Assembly: GCF_007489285.1 (NCBI RefSeq)
Contig: NZ_VLIY01000006.1
Span: 1 to 64,000, forward strand
DNA from: Skermania sp. ID1734
GTDB taxonomy: Bacteria; Actinomycetota; Actinomycetes; Mycobacteriales; Mycobacteriaceae
Length of the DNA: 64,000 nucleotides
Direction of reading: 5' to 3'
The notes under the pieces are model-generated. The model saw nothing but the letters and a program-made list of their open reading frames with translations, was not told the origin of the DNA and made no database searches. A program made the translations under genes and the position numbers. Of the stretch, positions 26,147-35,176 are shown one piece after another. Numbering within the stretch: the first letter of the stretch is position 1; each line of letters begins with the position of its first letter.

Positions 26147-26532
26147 TTGCCCCGGAGATGCTCGCCAGTGACGTTGCGTCGCGGGAGTTGGGCATCGAAC
26201 TACTCGACCTGTCGCCGGGCCGCGCGCGCGTATCCATGCGGGTCACCGCGTCCATGGTCAACGGTCACGCGATCACCCACGGCGGCTTCGTTTTCGCTTT
26301 GGCCGACACTGCATTTGCGTTGGCGTGCAACAGCTATGACGAGCCAGCTGTTGCCGCCCGGGCAGATATCCGATTCCTGCGGCCGACGCACGAGGGCGAC
26401 GTACTGATCGCGGATGCCGTAGAGCGGGCCCGGTTCGGGCGCAACGGGATCTACGACGTTGCGGTCAGCCGCGACGGCGAGGTGGTCGCGGAGTTCCGCG
26501 GTGACAGTCGCACCATCGCACCGCGGCAATAA
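26143..26532 (+). CDS. paaI: Hot-dog acyl-CoA thioesterase PaaI
   Basis: A 129-residue hot-dog thioesterase with the family motif HGGFVFALADTAFALACNS, the Asp being the catalytic residue. PaaI rescues CoA trapped in dead-end pathway intermediates such as the tropone-related thioester. The start is GTG at 26143, overlapping the upstream stop in GTGA. It is the last gene of the paaZ unit. Confidence 0.92.
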   Translation: MIAPEMLASDVASRELGIELLDLSPGRARVSMRVTASMVNGHAITHGGFVFALADTAFALACNSYDEPAVAARADIRFLRPTHEGDVLIADAVERARFGRNGIYDVAVSRDGEVVAEFRGDSRTIAPRQ

Positions 26533-26693
26533 GCCGGCTTGGCCGGCTGGAATTCTCAACCGGCAAAGCCTTGGCGCGAAAGACCTCCGGAAGCCGCTCG
26601 CACCCACACCCCGGCATAACCACGGACGGGGATATGAAACCTTCGGCGGCGGTGTCGCGATTGCGTAGATGCCTGGGTGGGTACTCGGTGGCG

Positions 26694-26849
26694 ATGCTGA
26701 CGATATTGGGAATCTTGCTGCTCATCTGGGTCGCCTGCGCCGTCGCCGGGTTTGTAATCAAAGGCCTGGTGTGGCTGGCGATCATCGGGATCGTATTGTT
26801 CGTCGCGACCGCCGCATGGGGCATGGTGCAACGAACTGCTCACCGCTGA
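26694..26849 (+). CDS. Small hydrophobic membrane protein
   Basis: A 51-residue protein almost wholly made of two hydrophobic helices (MLTILGILLLIWVACAVAGF, then LVWLAIIGIVLFVATAAWG). Short proteins of this kind are frequent in actinobacteria and are annotated only as hydrophobic proteins. The ATG at 26694 is chosen because conserved-looking sequence starts there; in-frame starts at 26634 and 26571 are possible. It is convergent with the phosphatase gene. Function unknown. Confidence 0.6.
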   Translation: MLTILGILLLIWVACAVAGFVIKGLVWLAIIGIVLFVATAAWGMVQRTAHR

Positions 26850-26874
26850 CGGCGGGCTCAGCTGAAATGCAGCG

Positions 26875-27621
26875 TCAGTCGAGGAGTCGTGCGCGCAGTC
26901 GCACGAGATCGTCCTCGTCGACACCGATCGCGGCAAGGTAATTGTCGAATCCGCCATATGCGTCATCGACTACGCGCCAGGCCGCCTGGATGAAATCCTC
27001 GTGCACGCCCAGGACCTTGTCCGAAACCTGGGTCAGATCGCCATTTCGCGCAATGACGATCTCGCGCAGTGGTCCGATCGCGTCGTTGCTGCGCAGGTAG
27101 TCGTCGAGGACGTCGGCCTCGCTGACCCCTGCGGCGCGCAGGAGCGCAGCCAAAATCCAGCCGGCGCGATCCTTGCCGGCCGCGCAGTGAACAAGGACGC
27201 CGCCGTCTGTGTCGGCGACGAGCCGGATCGCGTACGCCAACGCCTGCTGTCCGCCCTCGAGGACGGGAAACCGCGTGTAGGCGTGTTCGAGCGCGGCCTC
27301 GGCCACCTCCGGAGTGAGTTTGCGGGGTTGTTCGTGCGGCGCGGCCTCCTGATGGTCGCGGTCATGCACAGGGGTGGAGTGCAGCGTCACCCCGTCCGGC
27401 AACGCATCGGGGCGGTTGTAGGCGATTTCGTCGCTGCTGCGCAGGTCGACTACGTCGGTGACAGCGAGTTCGAGCAGTCTGCGCTGCCCGTCCGCGTCGA
27501 GGCCGGACAGTTCCGATGACCGAAACAAAATCCCCGGCTTGACCGTGCGCCCGTCGTCGGTGCGCAGGCCACCGAGATCACGGAAATTCCAGGCGCCGGA
27601 GAGGCTGAACTGATCGACCAT
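26875..27621 (-). CDS. Tyrosine/lipid phosphatase, PtpB-like
   Basis: A 248-residue phosphatase of the mycobacterial PtpB type. N-terminal NFRDLGGLRTDDGR is the family entry motif, VVDLRS follows, and the P-loop HCAAGKDRAGW carries the nucleophile Cys and the Arg. Related enzymes act on phosphotyrosine, phosphoserine and phosphoinositides, and some are secreted. No signal peptide is visible. ATG 27621 is used; a GTG directly before it is equivalent. Confidence 0.88.
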   Translation of the reverse strand: MVDQFSLSGAWNFRDLGGLRTDDGRTVKPGILFRSSELSGLDADGQRRLLELAVTDVVDLRSSDEIAYNRPDALPDGVTLHSTPVHDRDHQEAAPHEQPRKLTPEVAEAALEHAYTRFPVLEGGQQALAYAIRLVADTDGGVLVHCAAGKDRAGWILAALLRAAGVSEADVLDDYLRSNDAIGPLREIVIARNGDLTQVSDKVLGVHEDFIQAAWRVVDDAYGGFDNYLAAIGVDEDDLVRLRARLLD

Positions 27622-27775
27622 CACAAGTTAACGACGGTAATGGAGTTACGACTCCGATGGCTCACCGCTTGCCACATCTAGTAACTTTCCTGCCTTTTCG
27701 AACCTCCTGCCGACGGTGCTCACTCCATAGCGTTAAAGGCAGGAACAAACACACGACTCCGGCGGAGAGAGCATT

Positions 27776-28633
27776 ATGGTTGCCACACAGTCCCGATTGG
27801 ACCTGCACTCAGCGAAACTGGCGCAGCGGCGACCCAAAGATGCGACCTCTGCCCGCCGGGGACAGCGAGTCGAGTGCCTGCACGGCGGTTGGGGTGGCGC
27901 GGTCTACCGGCATGGCGGCACCGTTCGCCGCAAGACCGGACCGTGGACTCCCGCGGTACACGAACTGCTGCGTCACCTCGAATCGGTCGGATTCGACGGC
28001 GCGCCCCGGGTTCTCGGCCTCGACAGTGACGGCCGCGAGGTGCTGACGTTCATCGACGGGGAGACATGTGCGAGCGCGAACGGCTGGCCGGAATGGTGCC
28101 GCAGTGACGCGAACGTCGTGCGTGCAGCGCGTTTGATTCGGCGATTCCATGACGCCGTAGAAAGCTTCCGTCCCAGCACCGAACTGACCTGGCGCGGCGG
28201 CCGCCGTGGGTTGCGGCCCGGGGAGATCATCGGCCACAACGACGTCAGCCTGGCCAACCTTGTTGCAGATTCCGCCGGGCGGTTCCATTCGATCATCGAC
28301 TGGGACAACGCCGGACCGACCACGCGTCGCAAGGATCTCGCTTACGCGGCGTGGCACGTCGTCGGCATGCATGCGCCGGAGCACGCGCGGTACCGCGGAT
28401 GGACACACCAGCCGGACATTGCCCGCCGCCTGCGACTGTTCCTCGACGCCTATGGGTTGACCCATCGGGCCGGATTCGCCGACGAGATCTGCGATCGGAT
28501 CGAGGAGGCCGCCGAGCAGATGATCGCCGCGTCGCCCGACGATGCGGCATCGGTAGCCCCGTTCGCGGAGTTGCTGCGCTCCGACATCGAGTTCATTCGG
28601 TCCAACCGAGAAGCCATCGAACTCGCGCTCTGA
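27776..28633 (+). CDS. APH-family phosphotransferase
   Basis: A 285-residue protein kinase-like phosphotransferase. The catalytic loop is GHNDVSLANLV and the metal-binding motif is IIDWDNAG, as in aminoglycoside and choline/homoserine kinases. The N-terminal nucleotide-binding lobe is short (GGWGGAVYRHGGTVRRKTG). Family members phosphorylate small molecules; the substrate here is unknown. ATG at 27776. It is convergent with the next gene; a small CGCGA/TCGCG hairpin lies between them. Confidence 0.82.
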   Translation: MVATQSRLDLHSAKLAQRRPKDATSARRGQRVECLHGGWGGAVYRHGGTVRRKTGPWTPAVHELLRHLESVGFDGAPRVLGLDSDGREVLTFIDGETCASANGWPEWCRSDANVVRAARLIRRFHDAVESFRPSTELTWRGGRRGLRPGEIIGHNDVSLANLVADSAGRFHSIIDWDNAGPTTRRKDLAYAAWHVVGMHAPEHARYRGWTHQPDIARRLRLFLDAYGLTHRAGFADEICDRIEEAAEQMIAASPDDAASVAPFAELLRSDIEFIRSNREAIELAL

Positions 28634-28654
28634 AGCCCCGACCGCGAGTTCGCG

Positions 28655-29266
28655 TCAGCTGAACTTTTCTTTGATCTTGTCGATGATGTGATGCCCGGCG
28701 TGGTCCTCGTGCTTTACGGCCTTGTCGACGTCGGCCTCCGCCGCTCGCAGTTCGTGAGAATGCTTGGCGGCGCGGATCTCCCGAAGCGCGTCGTGCTCAT
28801 GGATCCGCATGATGCTCGAGTAGGTGTCCGAGACTATCTTGTCGATGGGGTGACGGTCGGTGATCTGCACTTGAGCGATCACCCCCGGCCGGCCAGGATG
28901 CAGTCGCTTGGTGATCTCCGTGAGCGAGCTCCAATGGGCCGGACTGTGCACGTCATCAGCACTGGCATTGGCACCGTCGGCGCTCGTCGTATCGGCGGAC
29001 GCGGCGATTACCGGGCCGAGTGGTCCGTCCAGGGTTTTCAGCACGTCCTTGAGCGCGGTGTCACCGAACTCGTCGAGAGGCACTGATTTGCCGGCATCGT
29101 CGCGGAACGCGAACTGGCCGTCGCTGACGTGTTCGATCACCGCAACTCCGAGCACGTCGATCGCGCCAGTGCTGCCCAGGTCGCTGAGCAAACGGTATGC
29201 CTCAGGAGCTTTGCACGGCTGAGGGACCTGCCACGTCAGCAAAATGACGTTGTTCTCGGTTGCCAT
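28655..29266 (-). CDS. Conserved hypothetical protein, DUF1269-like
   Basis: A 203-residue soluble protein. The N-terminal half has strands typical of a ferredoxin-like domain (VILLTWQVP, then IDVLGVAVIEHVSDGQFAFRDD) and resembles the DUF1269 family, an assignment I hold loosely. The C-terminal 70 residues are charged and helical (HDALREIRAAKHSHELRAAEADVDKAV), with many His, Lys and Glu. The ATG at 29266 is chosen; the frame is open upstream to 29503 without conserved sequence. Role unknown. Confidence 0.6.
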   Translation of the reverse strand: MATENNVILLTWQVPQPCKAPEAYRLLSDLGSTGAIDVLGVAVIEHVSDGQFAFRDDAGKSVPLDEFGDTALKDVLKTLDGPLGPVIAASADTTSADGANASADDVHSPAHWSSLTEITKRLHPGRPGVIAQVQITDRHPIDKIVSDTYSSIMRIHEHDALREIRAAKHSHELRAAEADVDKAVKHEDHAGHHIIDKIKEKFS

Positions 29267-29431
29267 GCCAGCGATGCTACGTCGATACCGCACCGCGGCC
29301 AGGAGATTCGAGATTCTTGTTGGTGGCACCAAAGGTTGCTGTCCGTAGTTGGGTGTGGCATCCAAATGCACAGGCAGGCGCGCGATCTGCTGGGGCGAGA
29401 AGGCGCCCGTCCACGTCGCTACCTTGAAGAA

Positions 29432-29944
29432 GTGAGCGTCGAACAATCGGGTGTCGTAACCGTACGAACCGCGCGATCGGAGGATGGTGCGGCGATCGGC
29501 CAACTCATCACGGACGTCTACGTCGGCGGAGGGTTCATTCCAGCGAACCAGCCCTACGCCGCGACGCTGGCCGATACCGCCGCGCGCGCAGCGGCCGCCG
29601 AGATCTTGGTTGCCGAACTCGATGGCGCAATCGTGGGCACTGTGACCATTGCGCGGCCCGGTTCGGCCTACGCGCCACTGGCACGTCCGGATGAGCTCGA
29701 GTTCCGCATGCTGGCGGTTGACACATCGGTGCGCGGTGGTGGCATCGGCACCATGCTGGTGCGGCGTGTGCTGGAGGTCGCCCGTTCCGAAAGCTATGCG
29801 GCAGTGGTCATCTCCACCATGGAAACCATGGTCGATGCCCAGCGCCTGTATCGAAAGCTCGGCTTCGCCCGGGTGCCGGAACGGGACTGGGATGTCGTTC
29901 CGGGTGTTCGGCTGCCCGTGCTAGCGATCGCTGTAAATGCTTGA
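29432..29944 (+). CDS. GNAT-family N-acetyltransferase
   Basis: A 170-residue GNAT acetyltransferase. The acetyl-CoA binding motif A is clear (LEFRMLAVDTSVRGGGIGTMLVRRVLE), followed by the QRLYRKLGF motif B. It transfers an acetyl group to an amine whose identity is unknown. The GTG at 29432 is chosen as start, with GAAGAAG upstream; the open frame to 29129 overlaps the divergent gene. The EncFtn-like gene follows 60 bp downstream on the same strand. Confidence 0.85.
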   Translation: MSVEQSGVVTVRTARSEDGAAIGQLITDVYVGGGFIPANQPYAATLADTAARAAAAEILVAELDGAIVGTVTIARPGSAYAPLARPDELEFRMLAVDTSVRGGGIGTMLVRRVLEVARSESYAAVVISTMETMVDAQRLYRKLGFARVPERDWDVVPGVRLPVLAIAVNA

Positions 29945-30004
29945 ACTCCGCCCGTGCTGGGAAACCCTCGCGCACACCTGTCAGCCAGCGGCGGAAGGGA
30001 CCTT

Positions 30005-30391
30005 ATGGGCTTCGAGCAGTACCACGAGCCGGCTTCGGAGTTGCCTGCGCGGACGCGCACCTTCGCGCGGATGTGCGCAAACCTCACCGAGGAAGCCGAG
30101 GCGATCAGTTGGTATTCGCAACGCATGGCGGTCGAGCCGGATGAGACCTCGCGCGCGATCATGGCCAACGCGTTGACCGAGGAGTTCAAGCATTTCAGCA
30201 TGGATCTGGAGTTCCTGCTGCGCGCGACGCCCAAGTGGCGACAAATAGCCCGTGGGATTCTCTTCCGTGACGGCGACATCGTCGCGAATGGGGAGAACGC
30301 CGAGGAAGCCGCCGACGATTCGGACGGCTCGGGCCAACAGGCGCCACCGCCGTCGCTCGATATCGGTGGCCTGAAAGGTCAGCGGCAATAG
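30005..30391 (+). CDS. Encapsulated-ferritin-like protein with encapsulin cargo-loading tail
   Basis: A 128-residue protein that aligns with encapsulated ferritins (EncFtn, such as that of Rhodospirillum rubrum). Shared features are HEP near the N-terminus, then E30 and W36-Y37 (EEAEAISWYSQR), E60 and H63 (TEEFKH), the M.LE stretch and KW at 77-78. These include the expected ferroxidase ligands. A disordered linker (about 95-116) leads to a C-terminal SLDIGGLKG at 117-125, close to known encapsulin cargo-loading peptides. It should be an annular ferroxidase loaded into an encapsulin shell. No shell gene is in the window. ATG 30005 follows GGAAGGGA. Confidence 0.85.
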   Translation: MGFEQYHEPASELPARTRTFARMCANLTEEAEAISWYSQRMAVEPDETSRAIMANALTEEFKHFSMDLEFLLRATPKWRQIARGILFRDGDIVANGENAEEAADDSDGSGQQAPPPSLDIGGLKGQRQ

Positions 30392-30419
30392 CGCCGATCG
30401 GATTCGAGCTTCGCGAATT

Positions 30420-31682
30420 TCAGTGGTGCTGGACCTCCCCGCTGTCGGACTCTGCTGCGATCACTTCCGGTTTGACGGCCGCCAGACCGGAGACGACAAA
30501 ACCGAACAACGCAACCACGCCCACGGCATGCGCCCAGGCGGCATCGGCAACGTTGAGCAGGCCGACCCCAAGGAGCAGGCACGCGATCGCTACGCGGGTC
30601 GACAGCGAGAACCAACTGCCGGATGGCGTCTCCGGCCGGGCGGGCGGCTGCTGCACGGACGACCGGTCCGGGTGCTGTGGTGTCACGTCGAATCGGCCGC
30701 GCAGGTCCAGCCGAAACAGCAGTGCCAGAGACGGGAGAAGCAGGACGGCACCGGCCAACACCGATATCGTCACCGCGATCAGTGTGCTGTCGGGAGCGGC
30801 GGCATCCTCGACGGTGAGTCCGGGCAACAGAACCGGGTATTGGGCCACGGCCCAGCCGACGATGATGGCCGCGGCTGCGACCGCGGCGGTGTAGCGGGCC
30901 GGCGCGAACCGATGAACCCAGACCAGCACCAGACTGGCAAGCCCACACACGCAGGAGACGATCAAAGCGACCAGCCCGCCGCCGCGCAGCAGGCCGTCCA
31001 GCAGACTGGGGGCGTCGGCGTGCAGAATCGGCAGTCCGGCCACCGCTGCAATCCCGGCAACTACTCCGGAAGCCAGTGCGCGCCAACGGAAGCGGTGCAC
31101 CAGATCCGATTCCTCGATGCGCTGTGCGTCCGCGCCGAGGTAGACCGCGGCGAGAAACGCCGACAGCACCACGGCGAGGATGCCGACCAACACGGAGGTC
31201 GGGTTGAGCCAACTCGTGAAAAGGTCACCGGCTGCGTTGCCGACGGGTACTCGACCGGAGGCAATGCCGCCCACCGCAGTGCCCATCGCGAATGGGGTCA
31301 AGGCACACGACGCCGAAAACACTGCGTCGATCGCGCGGCGCTCTCTGTCGTTGGCCGCGCCGGCGTCCAGTGCGTAGGTCGCGCCGCGGCAGATGATGCC
31401 AACCGCGGCAATGAACAATGGGATGGTCAAGGTGGACGCGATCGACCCGAACGCCACCGGGTACGTCGTCCACAAGACGGTAAGCACGAACACCAGCCAG
31501 ACGTGGTTCGCTTCCCAGACGGGGGCGATGGCATGGTGGGCGTGCTCCTGGAGCGCGGCGGCCTTGGGGCCCTTGCCCGCGGTCAGTTGCCATAGCCCGG
31601 CACCGAAGTCGGCGCCCGACAACACCGTGTAGGCGATCAGTCCGATCAGCACGAAAACCATCGGCACGTCGTAGAGCGCCAT
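30420..31682 (-). CDS. cydB: Cytochrome bd ubiquinol oxidase subunit II, CydB
   Basis: A 420-residue polytopic membrane protein. CydB motifs are seen at the N-terminus (GADFGAGLWQLTAG) and at WEANHVWLVFVLTVLWTTYPVAFG. With CydA it forms the high-affinity terminal oxidase that reduces oxygen to water with quinol. It starts inside the cydA stop (TAATG), so translation is coupled. The C-terminal 80 residues, with a Pro-rich stretch in a loop, are longer than in many homologues. Confidence 0.9.
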   Translation of the reverse strand: MALYDVPMVFVLIGLIAYTVLSGADFGAGLWQLTAGKGPKAAALQEHAHHAIAPVWEANHVWLVFVLTVLWTTYPVAFGSIASTLTIPLFIAAVGIICRGATYALDAGAANDRERRAIDAVFSASCALTPFAMGTAVGGIASGRVPVGNAAGDLFTSWLNPTSVLVGILAVVLSAFLAAVYLGADAQRIEESDLVHRFRWRALASGVVAGIAAVAGLPILHADAPSLLDGLLRGGGLVALIVSCVCGLASLVLVWVHRFAPARYTAAVAAAAIIVGWAVAQYPVLLPGLTVEDAAAPDSTLIAVTISVLAGAVLLLPSLALLFRLDLRGRFDVTPQHPDRSSVQQPPARPETPSGSWFSLSTRVAIACLLLGVGLLNVADAAWAHAVGVVALFGFVVSGLAAVKPEVIAAESDSGEVQHH

Positions 31683-33112
31683 TACGCACCGCCCTGACTC
31701 GGTACGACGACCGCTGCCCGGTGTCTGCCGGTGACCGGGGGAGCGGACTCGTCGCCATCGTCGATTGGATTCGATGCGAGCCGACGCAGAATCCAGGCGG
31801 TCGCTACGGCAACACCGGCATAGACCACCACGAGCACGCCGAAGGCGACCGGGATGCCGCCGGCTCCCGTCACAGCGTCAGCGGTGCGCATCACGCCGTA
31901 GACCACCCAGGGTTGGCGGCCGACCTCGGTGGTGACCCAGCCAGCGATCAACGCCACGCACGATGCCGGCCCGGCAAGAACCACCGCTCGAAAGAACCAG
32001 GGTGAGTTGGGCAGACGCCGACGCCGCGCCCAGACGATCAAATAGATCACCCCCAGCAGAGCGAGTGCGGAGCCGATGCCAACCATCGACTGAAACGCGA
32101 TGCGCACGACGTTCACCGGCGGTGCATCGATGGTGGGTATCTTGTCGAGACCGGCGACGGTGGCGTTGAATTTGTGAAACGCTAGAAAAGACAGCATTTT
32201 TGGGATTCCGATGCCGTAGCGCACCTCGCCGTCGGTGTAGAAGCCGAGCACGTGAATGGGTGCGCCGCTGGTCGTGTGGCCCAACCCCTCCAACGCAGCC
32301 AACTTGATCGGCTGCGAATCCGCCACATCTCTTGCGGCCCAGTCCCCGATCAGAACCTGCACCGGCGAAGCAAGCGCTGCCACCGTGAACGGGATGGCAA
32401 AAGCGGTGCGGTGGTAGCGATCCCAGCGCCCACGCAACCGCGACACGGCATAGGCCGACGCCAGGATGAACCCCGTCACGATGAAGCCGGCCAGATACAT
32501 GTGCACCAACTCGTGCCACAGAAAGCTATTGGCAAACAACGCCCGCCACGGCTGCACGTCCTCGACGCTGCCGTTCCGCATCGTGAACCCGGAGGGGTGA
32601 TTCATCCACGCATTGACCGAGATGACGGTGAACGATCCGGTGAATCCCGCGATTGCCACCGGAATGCCGGAAAGAAAATGCGCCCGCGGGCTGAAGTTGT
32701 CCCAGCCGTATATGTAGATGCCGATGAAGATGGCCTCGGCGAAGAACGAGAATCCCTCGATCGCGAAACCGAGGCCGAACACGCCTCCGAACGTGCCGGT
32801 GAAGTTGGGCCACAACAAGCCCATCTGGAACGACAAAATCGTTCCGGTGACGGCACCAATGGCAAACAGCGCTGCCATTATGCGCGTCCAGCGCCTGGCG
32901 AGGGTGCGGTAGAGACGATCACCTGTGCGCAGATATCGCCATTCGGTGAACAGGATCATTGCGGGAAATGCGATCCCGAAGCACACCAGCGGGATGTGCA
33001 CCGCGAACGCCAGTGCCTGCATTTGGCGCGCTTGCAGCAGATACTCCTGCAGCCCCGGAGGCAAGTCCGTCCGGAACCCACCGAACGCCATATGGATGTT
33101 CGAGCCTCCCAT
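31682..33112 (-). CDS. cydA: Cytochrome bd ubiquinol oxidase subunit I, CydA
   Basis: A 476-residue membrane protein. The N-terminal heme-ligand helix has H39 (FAVHIPLVCFG), and GRQPWVVYGVMRTADA near the C-terminus is the conserved CydA signature. The quinol loop is short, as in most actinobacterial enzymes. It carries the hemes b558, b595 and d. No cydDC genes follow here. The start ATG at 33112 is used; ATG 33091 is an alternative. Confidence 0.92.
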   Translation of the reverse strand: MGGSNIHMAFGGFRTDLPPGLQEYLLQARQMQALAFAVHIPLVCFGIAFPAMILFTEWRYLRTGDRLYRTLARRWTRIMAALFAIGAVTGTILSFQMGLLWPNFTGTFGGVFGLGFAIEGFSFFAEAIFIGIYIYGWDNFSPRAHFLSGIPVAIAGFTGSFTVISVNAWMNHPSGFTMRNGSVEDVQPWRALFANSFLWHELVHMYLAGFIVTGFILASAYAVSRLRGRWDRYHRTAFAIPFTVAALASPVQVLIGDWAARDVADSQPIKLAALEGLGHTTSGAPIHVLGFYTDGEVRYGIGIPKMLSFLAFHKFNATVAGLDKIPTIDAPPVNVVRIAFQSMVGIGSALALLGVIYLIVWARRRRLPNSPWFFRAVVLAGPASCVALIAGWVTTEVGRQPWVVYGVMRTADAVTGAGGIPVAFGVLVVVYAGVAVATAWILRRLASNPIDDGDESAPPVTGRHRAAVVVPSQGGA

Positions 33113-33375
33113 GTCAACACCTTCTCGGATGGCAGGTACCGTGTCGCGGACCGAATTTTCGCCGTTTTGAACTCGTTTAACTGACCTTTCGCCCAGACGT
33201 TGCCGGTCGCGGCGTTATTTGCGGGTCGGCAGCAACAGGCTGCACCGCGGAAAATTGCAGGTCAAGAACGAAACTCCGATTAGGTGATCGGCAGCGCCTT
33301 TCAAAGCAGAGTTGCGGCGCGGCCGAGCCCTGGTTTCGGGAGAATCCGGCAGGGCGAGAACTGTAGAGTGCGCTC

Positions 33376-33816
33376 ATGCCACACGTACGACGCCTCGACC
33401 ACGTCGGTATCACTGTCGCGGACCTCGACAGGGCCACAGCATTTTTCGTCGGATTAGGTCTCGAAATCGAGGGCCGAATGGCGATCGAGGGTGAGTTCGT
33501 AGACACCGTCATCGGGATACCCGACTCGCGCAGCGAGATCGTCATGCTTCGCCCGCCCGACGGAGGCGCTGCTGTGGAGCTGTCGAGCTTCATCCGCCCA
33601 GATCATCAGCCAGGCTCACCCGCTGCGATGTCCACCGAGCTCGGACTGCGCAACGTGGCGTTCGAGGTGGACGATCTCCAAGCGATTGTCGACCGGTTGG
33701 CAGCGGACGGCTACGGGCTCGTTGGCGGCGTGGGGGAGTACGAGAATGTTTGGCGCATGGCCTACGTGCGGGGACCGGAGGGAATCATTGTGTCCCTGGC
33801 CGAGCGGATCGGTTGA
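33376..33816 (+). CDS. VOC-family (glyoxalase fold) protein
   Basis: A 146-residue protein with the two-module vicinal oxygen chelate fold: RRLDHVGITVADLDRATAFF opens the first module and LGLRNVAFEVDDLQAIVDRL the second. Putative metal ligands are the His of LDHVGI and acidic residues of later strands. Its reaction cannot be assigned; such proteins include isomerases, dioxygenases and resistance proteins. ATG at 33376. It is divergent from cydAB, with 263 bp between holding no motif I can name. Confidence 0.85.
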   Translation: MPHVRRLDHVGITVADLDRATAFFVGLGLEIEGRMAIEGEFVDTVIGIPDSRSEIVMLRPPDGGAAVELSSFIRPDHQPGSPAAMSTELGLRNVAFEVDDLQAIVDRLAADGYGLVGGVGEYENVWRMAYVRGPEGIIVSLAERIG

Positions 33817-33879
33817 CTAGGGAAGACGCGATAGCAGCGAGTGCTGCGAAGCCCAGAGCGGCGTGGCTACGCTGAAAAC

Positions 33880-34062
33880 GTGGGTCTATGGGTGGTGCCG
33901 CTTGTCTTTGCCGAAGGAGCCGACGCCCGCACCATTGGGTCGGTGATCGGGCTCGGTGACCATAGCGGGTACTTCGTCATCGCCTATGTCGTGTCTCGGA
34001 TTGTGTATCTGCTCGTCGTCATCGGGCTTCTGGTCGCGCTGTACCGATTCCTTCACCGGTAA
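33880..34062 (+). CDS. Possible small membrane protein
   Basis: A 60-residue frame opening with GTG at 33880 (a longer start at 33841 exists). Two hydrophobic stretches are seen, the second strong (FVIAYVVSRIVYLLVVIGLLVALY). It lies between the VOC gene and the methyltransferase gene, same strand. No family recognised; coding status is uncertain. Confidence 0.35.
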   Translation: MGLWVVPLVFAEGADARTIGSVIGLGDHSGYFVIAYVVSRIVYLLVVIGLLVALYRFLHR

Positions 34063-34197
34063 TCATCCGGAGATCGTTCAGCGTTGTGCGGCCAGGCGAG
34101 CTGAACTATCTCGGCGGGCACCTCGTGTCTTCCTCAGCACCAAGCACGCCTAGCAGGTGATGGCACCGGAACGCGTGTGCCGGAAAGGGATCCGCTG

Positions 34198-35100
34198 ATG
34201 GCTGGACTTGTGCCGTTTTACAAGAACGTGCAATCCCACTACGACCTGTCCGATGATTTCTTCGCGCTGTTTCTGGATCGGACGCGCACCTACAGCTGCG
34301 CCTATTTCGCACGCGAAGACATGACCCTAGAGGAGGCCGAACTCGCCAAAATCGATCTAGCCCTGGGAAAGTGTGACCTGAAACCCGGCATGACGCTGCT
34401 CGATGTCGGTTGCGGCTGGGGGTCGACCCTCCTGCGCGCGGTCGAGAACTACGACGTGAACGTGATCGGGTTGACGCTGAGCCACAACCAGCAGGGCTAC
34501 GCCAGTGACTTGCTCGATGAACGCACCAACACGGCCCGCAGCGCCGAGGTGCGCTTGGCAGGCTGGGAAGAGTTCAATGAACCGGTGGACCGCATCGTGT
34601 CCATCGGTGCCTTCGAACATTTCCGTCGTGAACGCTACGCGGCCTTCTTCGACACCTGCCGCAACATCCTGCCCGCCGACGGGCGCATGCTGCTGCACTC
34701 GATCGTCGGATTCAGTCGCCACGAGTTGCGGGCGCGGGGCCTGCCGATCAACCGATCGTTCCTCGAGTTCGGCAGGTTCATTCTCGACGAAATCTTCCCC
34801 GGTGGGCAACTCCCCGAACCGAAATGGGTCATCGACTACGCCACTGACGCCGGCTTCCGCGTTGAGCGAATCCAATCCCTGCAGCCGCACTACGCTCGTA
34901 CCCTGGACTGCTGGTCGAAGGCCTTGCAGTCCAACCACACTCGCGCCGCCAAGATCACCTCAGAGCAGACTTACCAGACATATCTGAAGTACCTAACCGG
35001 TTGCGCAGAGCTGTTTCGGAAGGGTTACGTCGATGTCATGCAGTTCAGCATCGCCAAACCGGAGGGGCCGGCCGCTCTCCGCCGTCCGCTTCGGCCCTGA
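34198..35100 (+). CDS. Cyclopropane/mycolic-acid methyltransferase family protein
   Basis: A 300-residue SAM-dependent methyltransferase of the cyclopropane-fatty-acid/mycolic acid synthase family. The entry motif VQSHYDLSDDFFALFLD with TYSCAYF, the SAM motif LLDVGCGWGST, and the later FEHFRRERY segment are all present. It would modify double bonds of fatty acids or meromycolates. This supports a mycolate-making host. The ATG at 34198 follows GGAAAGGGA at a good distance, better than the GTG at 34177. Confidence 0.9.
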   Translation: MAGLVPFYKNVQSHYDLSDDFFALFLDRTRTYSCAYFAREDMTLEEAELAKIDLALGKCDLKPGMTLLDVGCGWGSTLLRAVENYDVNVIGLTLSHNQQGYASDLLDERTNTARSAEVRLAGWEEFNEPVDRIVSIGAFEHFRRERYAAFFDTCRNILPADGRMLLHSIVGFSRHELRARGLPINRSFLEFGRFILDEIFPGGQLPEPKWVIDYATDAGFRVERIQSLQPHYARTLDCWSKALQSNHTRAAKITSEQTYQTYLKYLTGCAELFRKGYVDVMQFSIAKPEGPAALRRPLRP

Positions 35101-35176
35101 CGCGGGGTTGCCGACGGACATACGGAAGGGTTCACCAACAAGATCACCCTTGTCGATCTACGGACACCGGTGTTAG

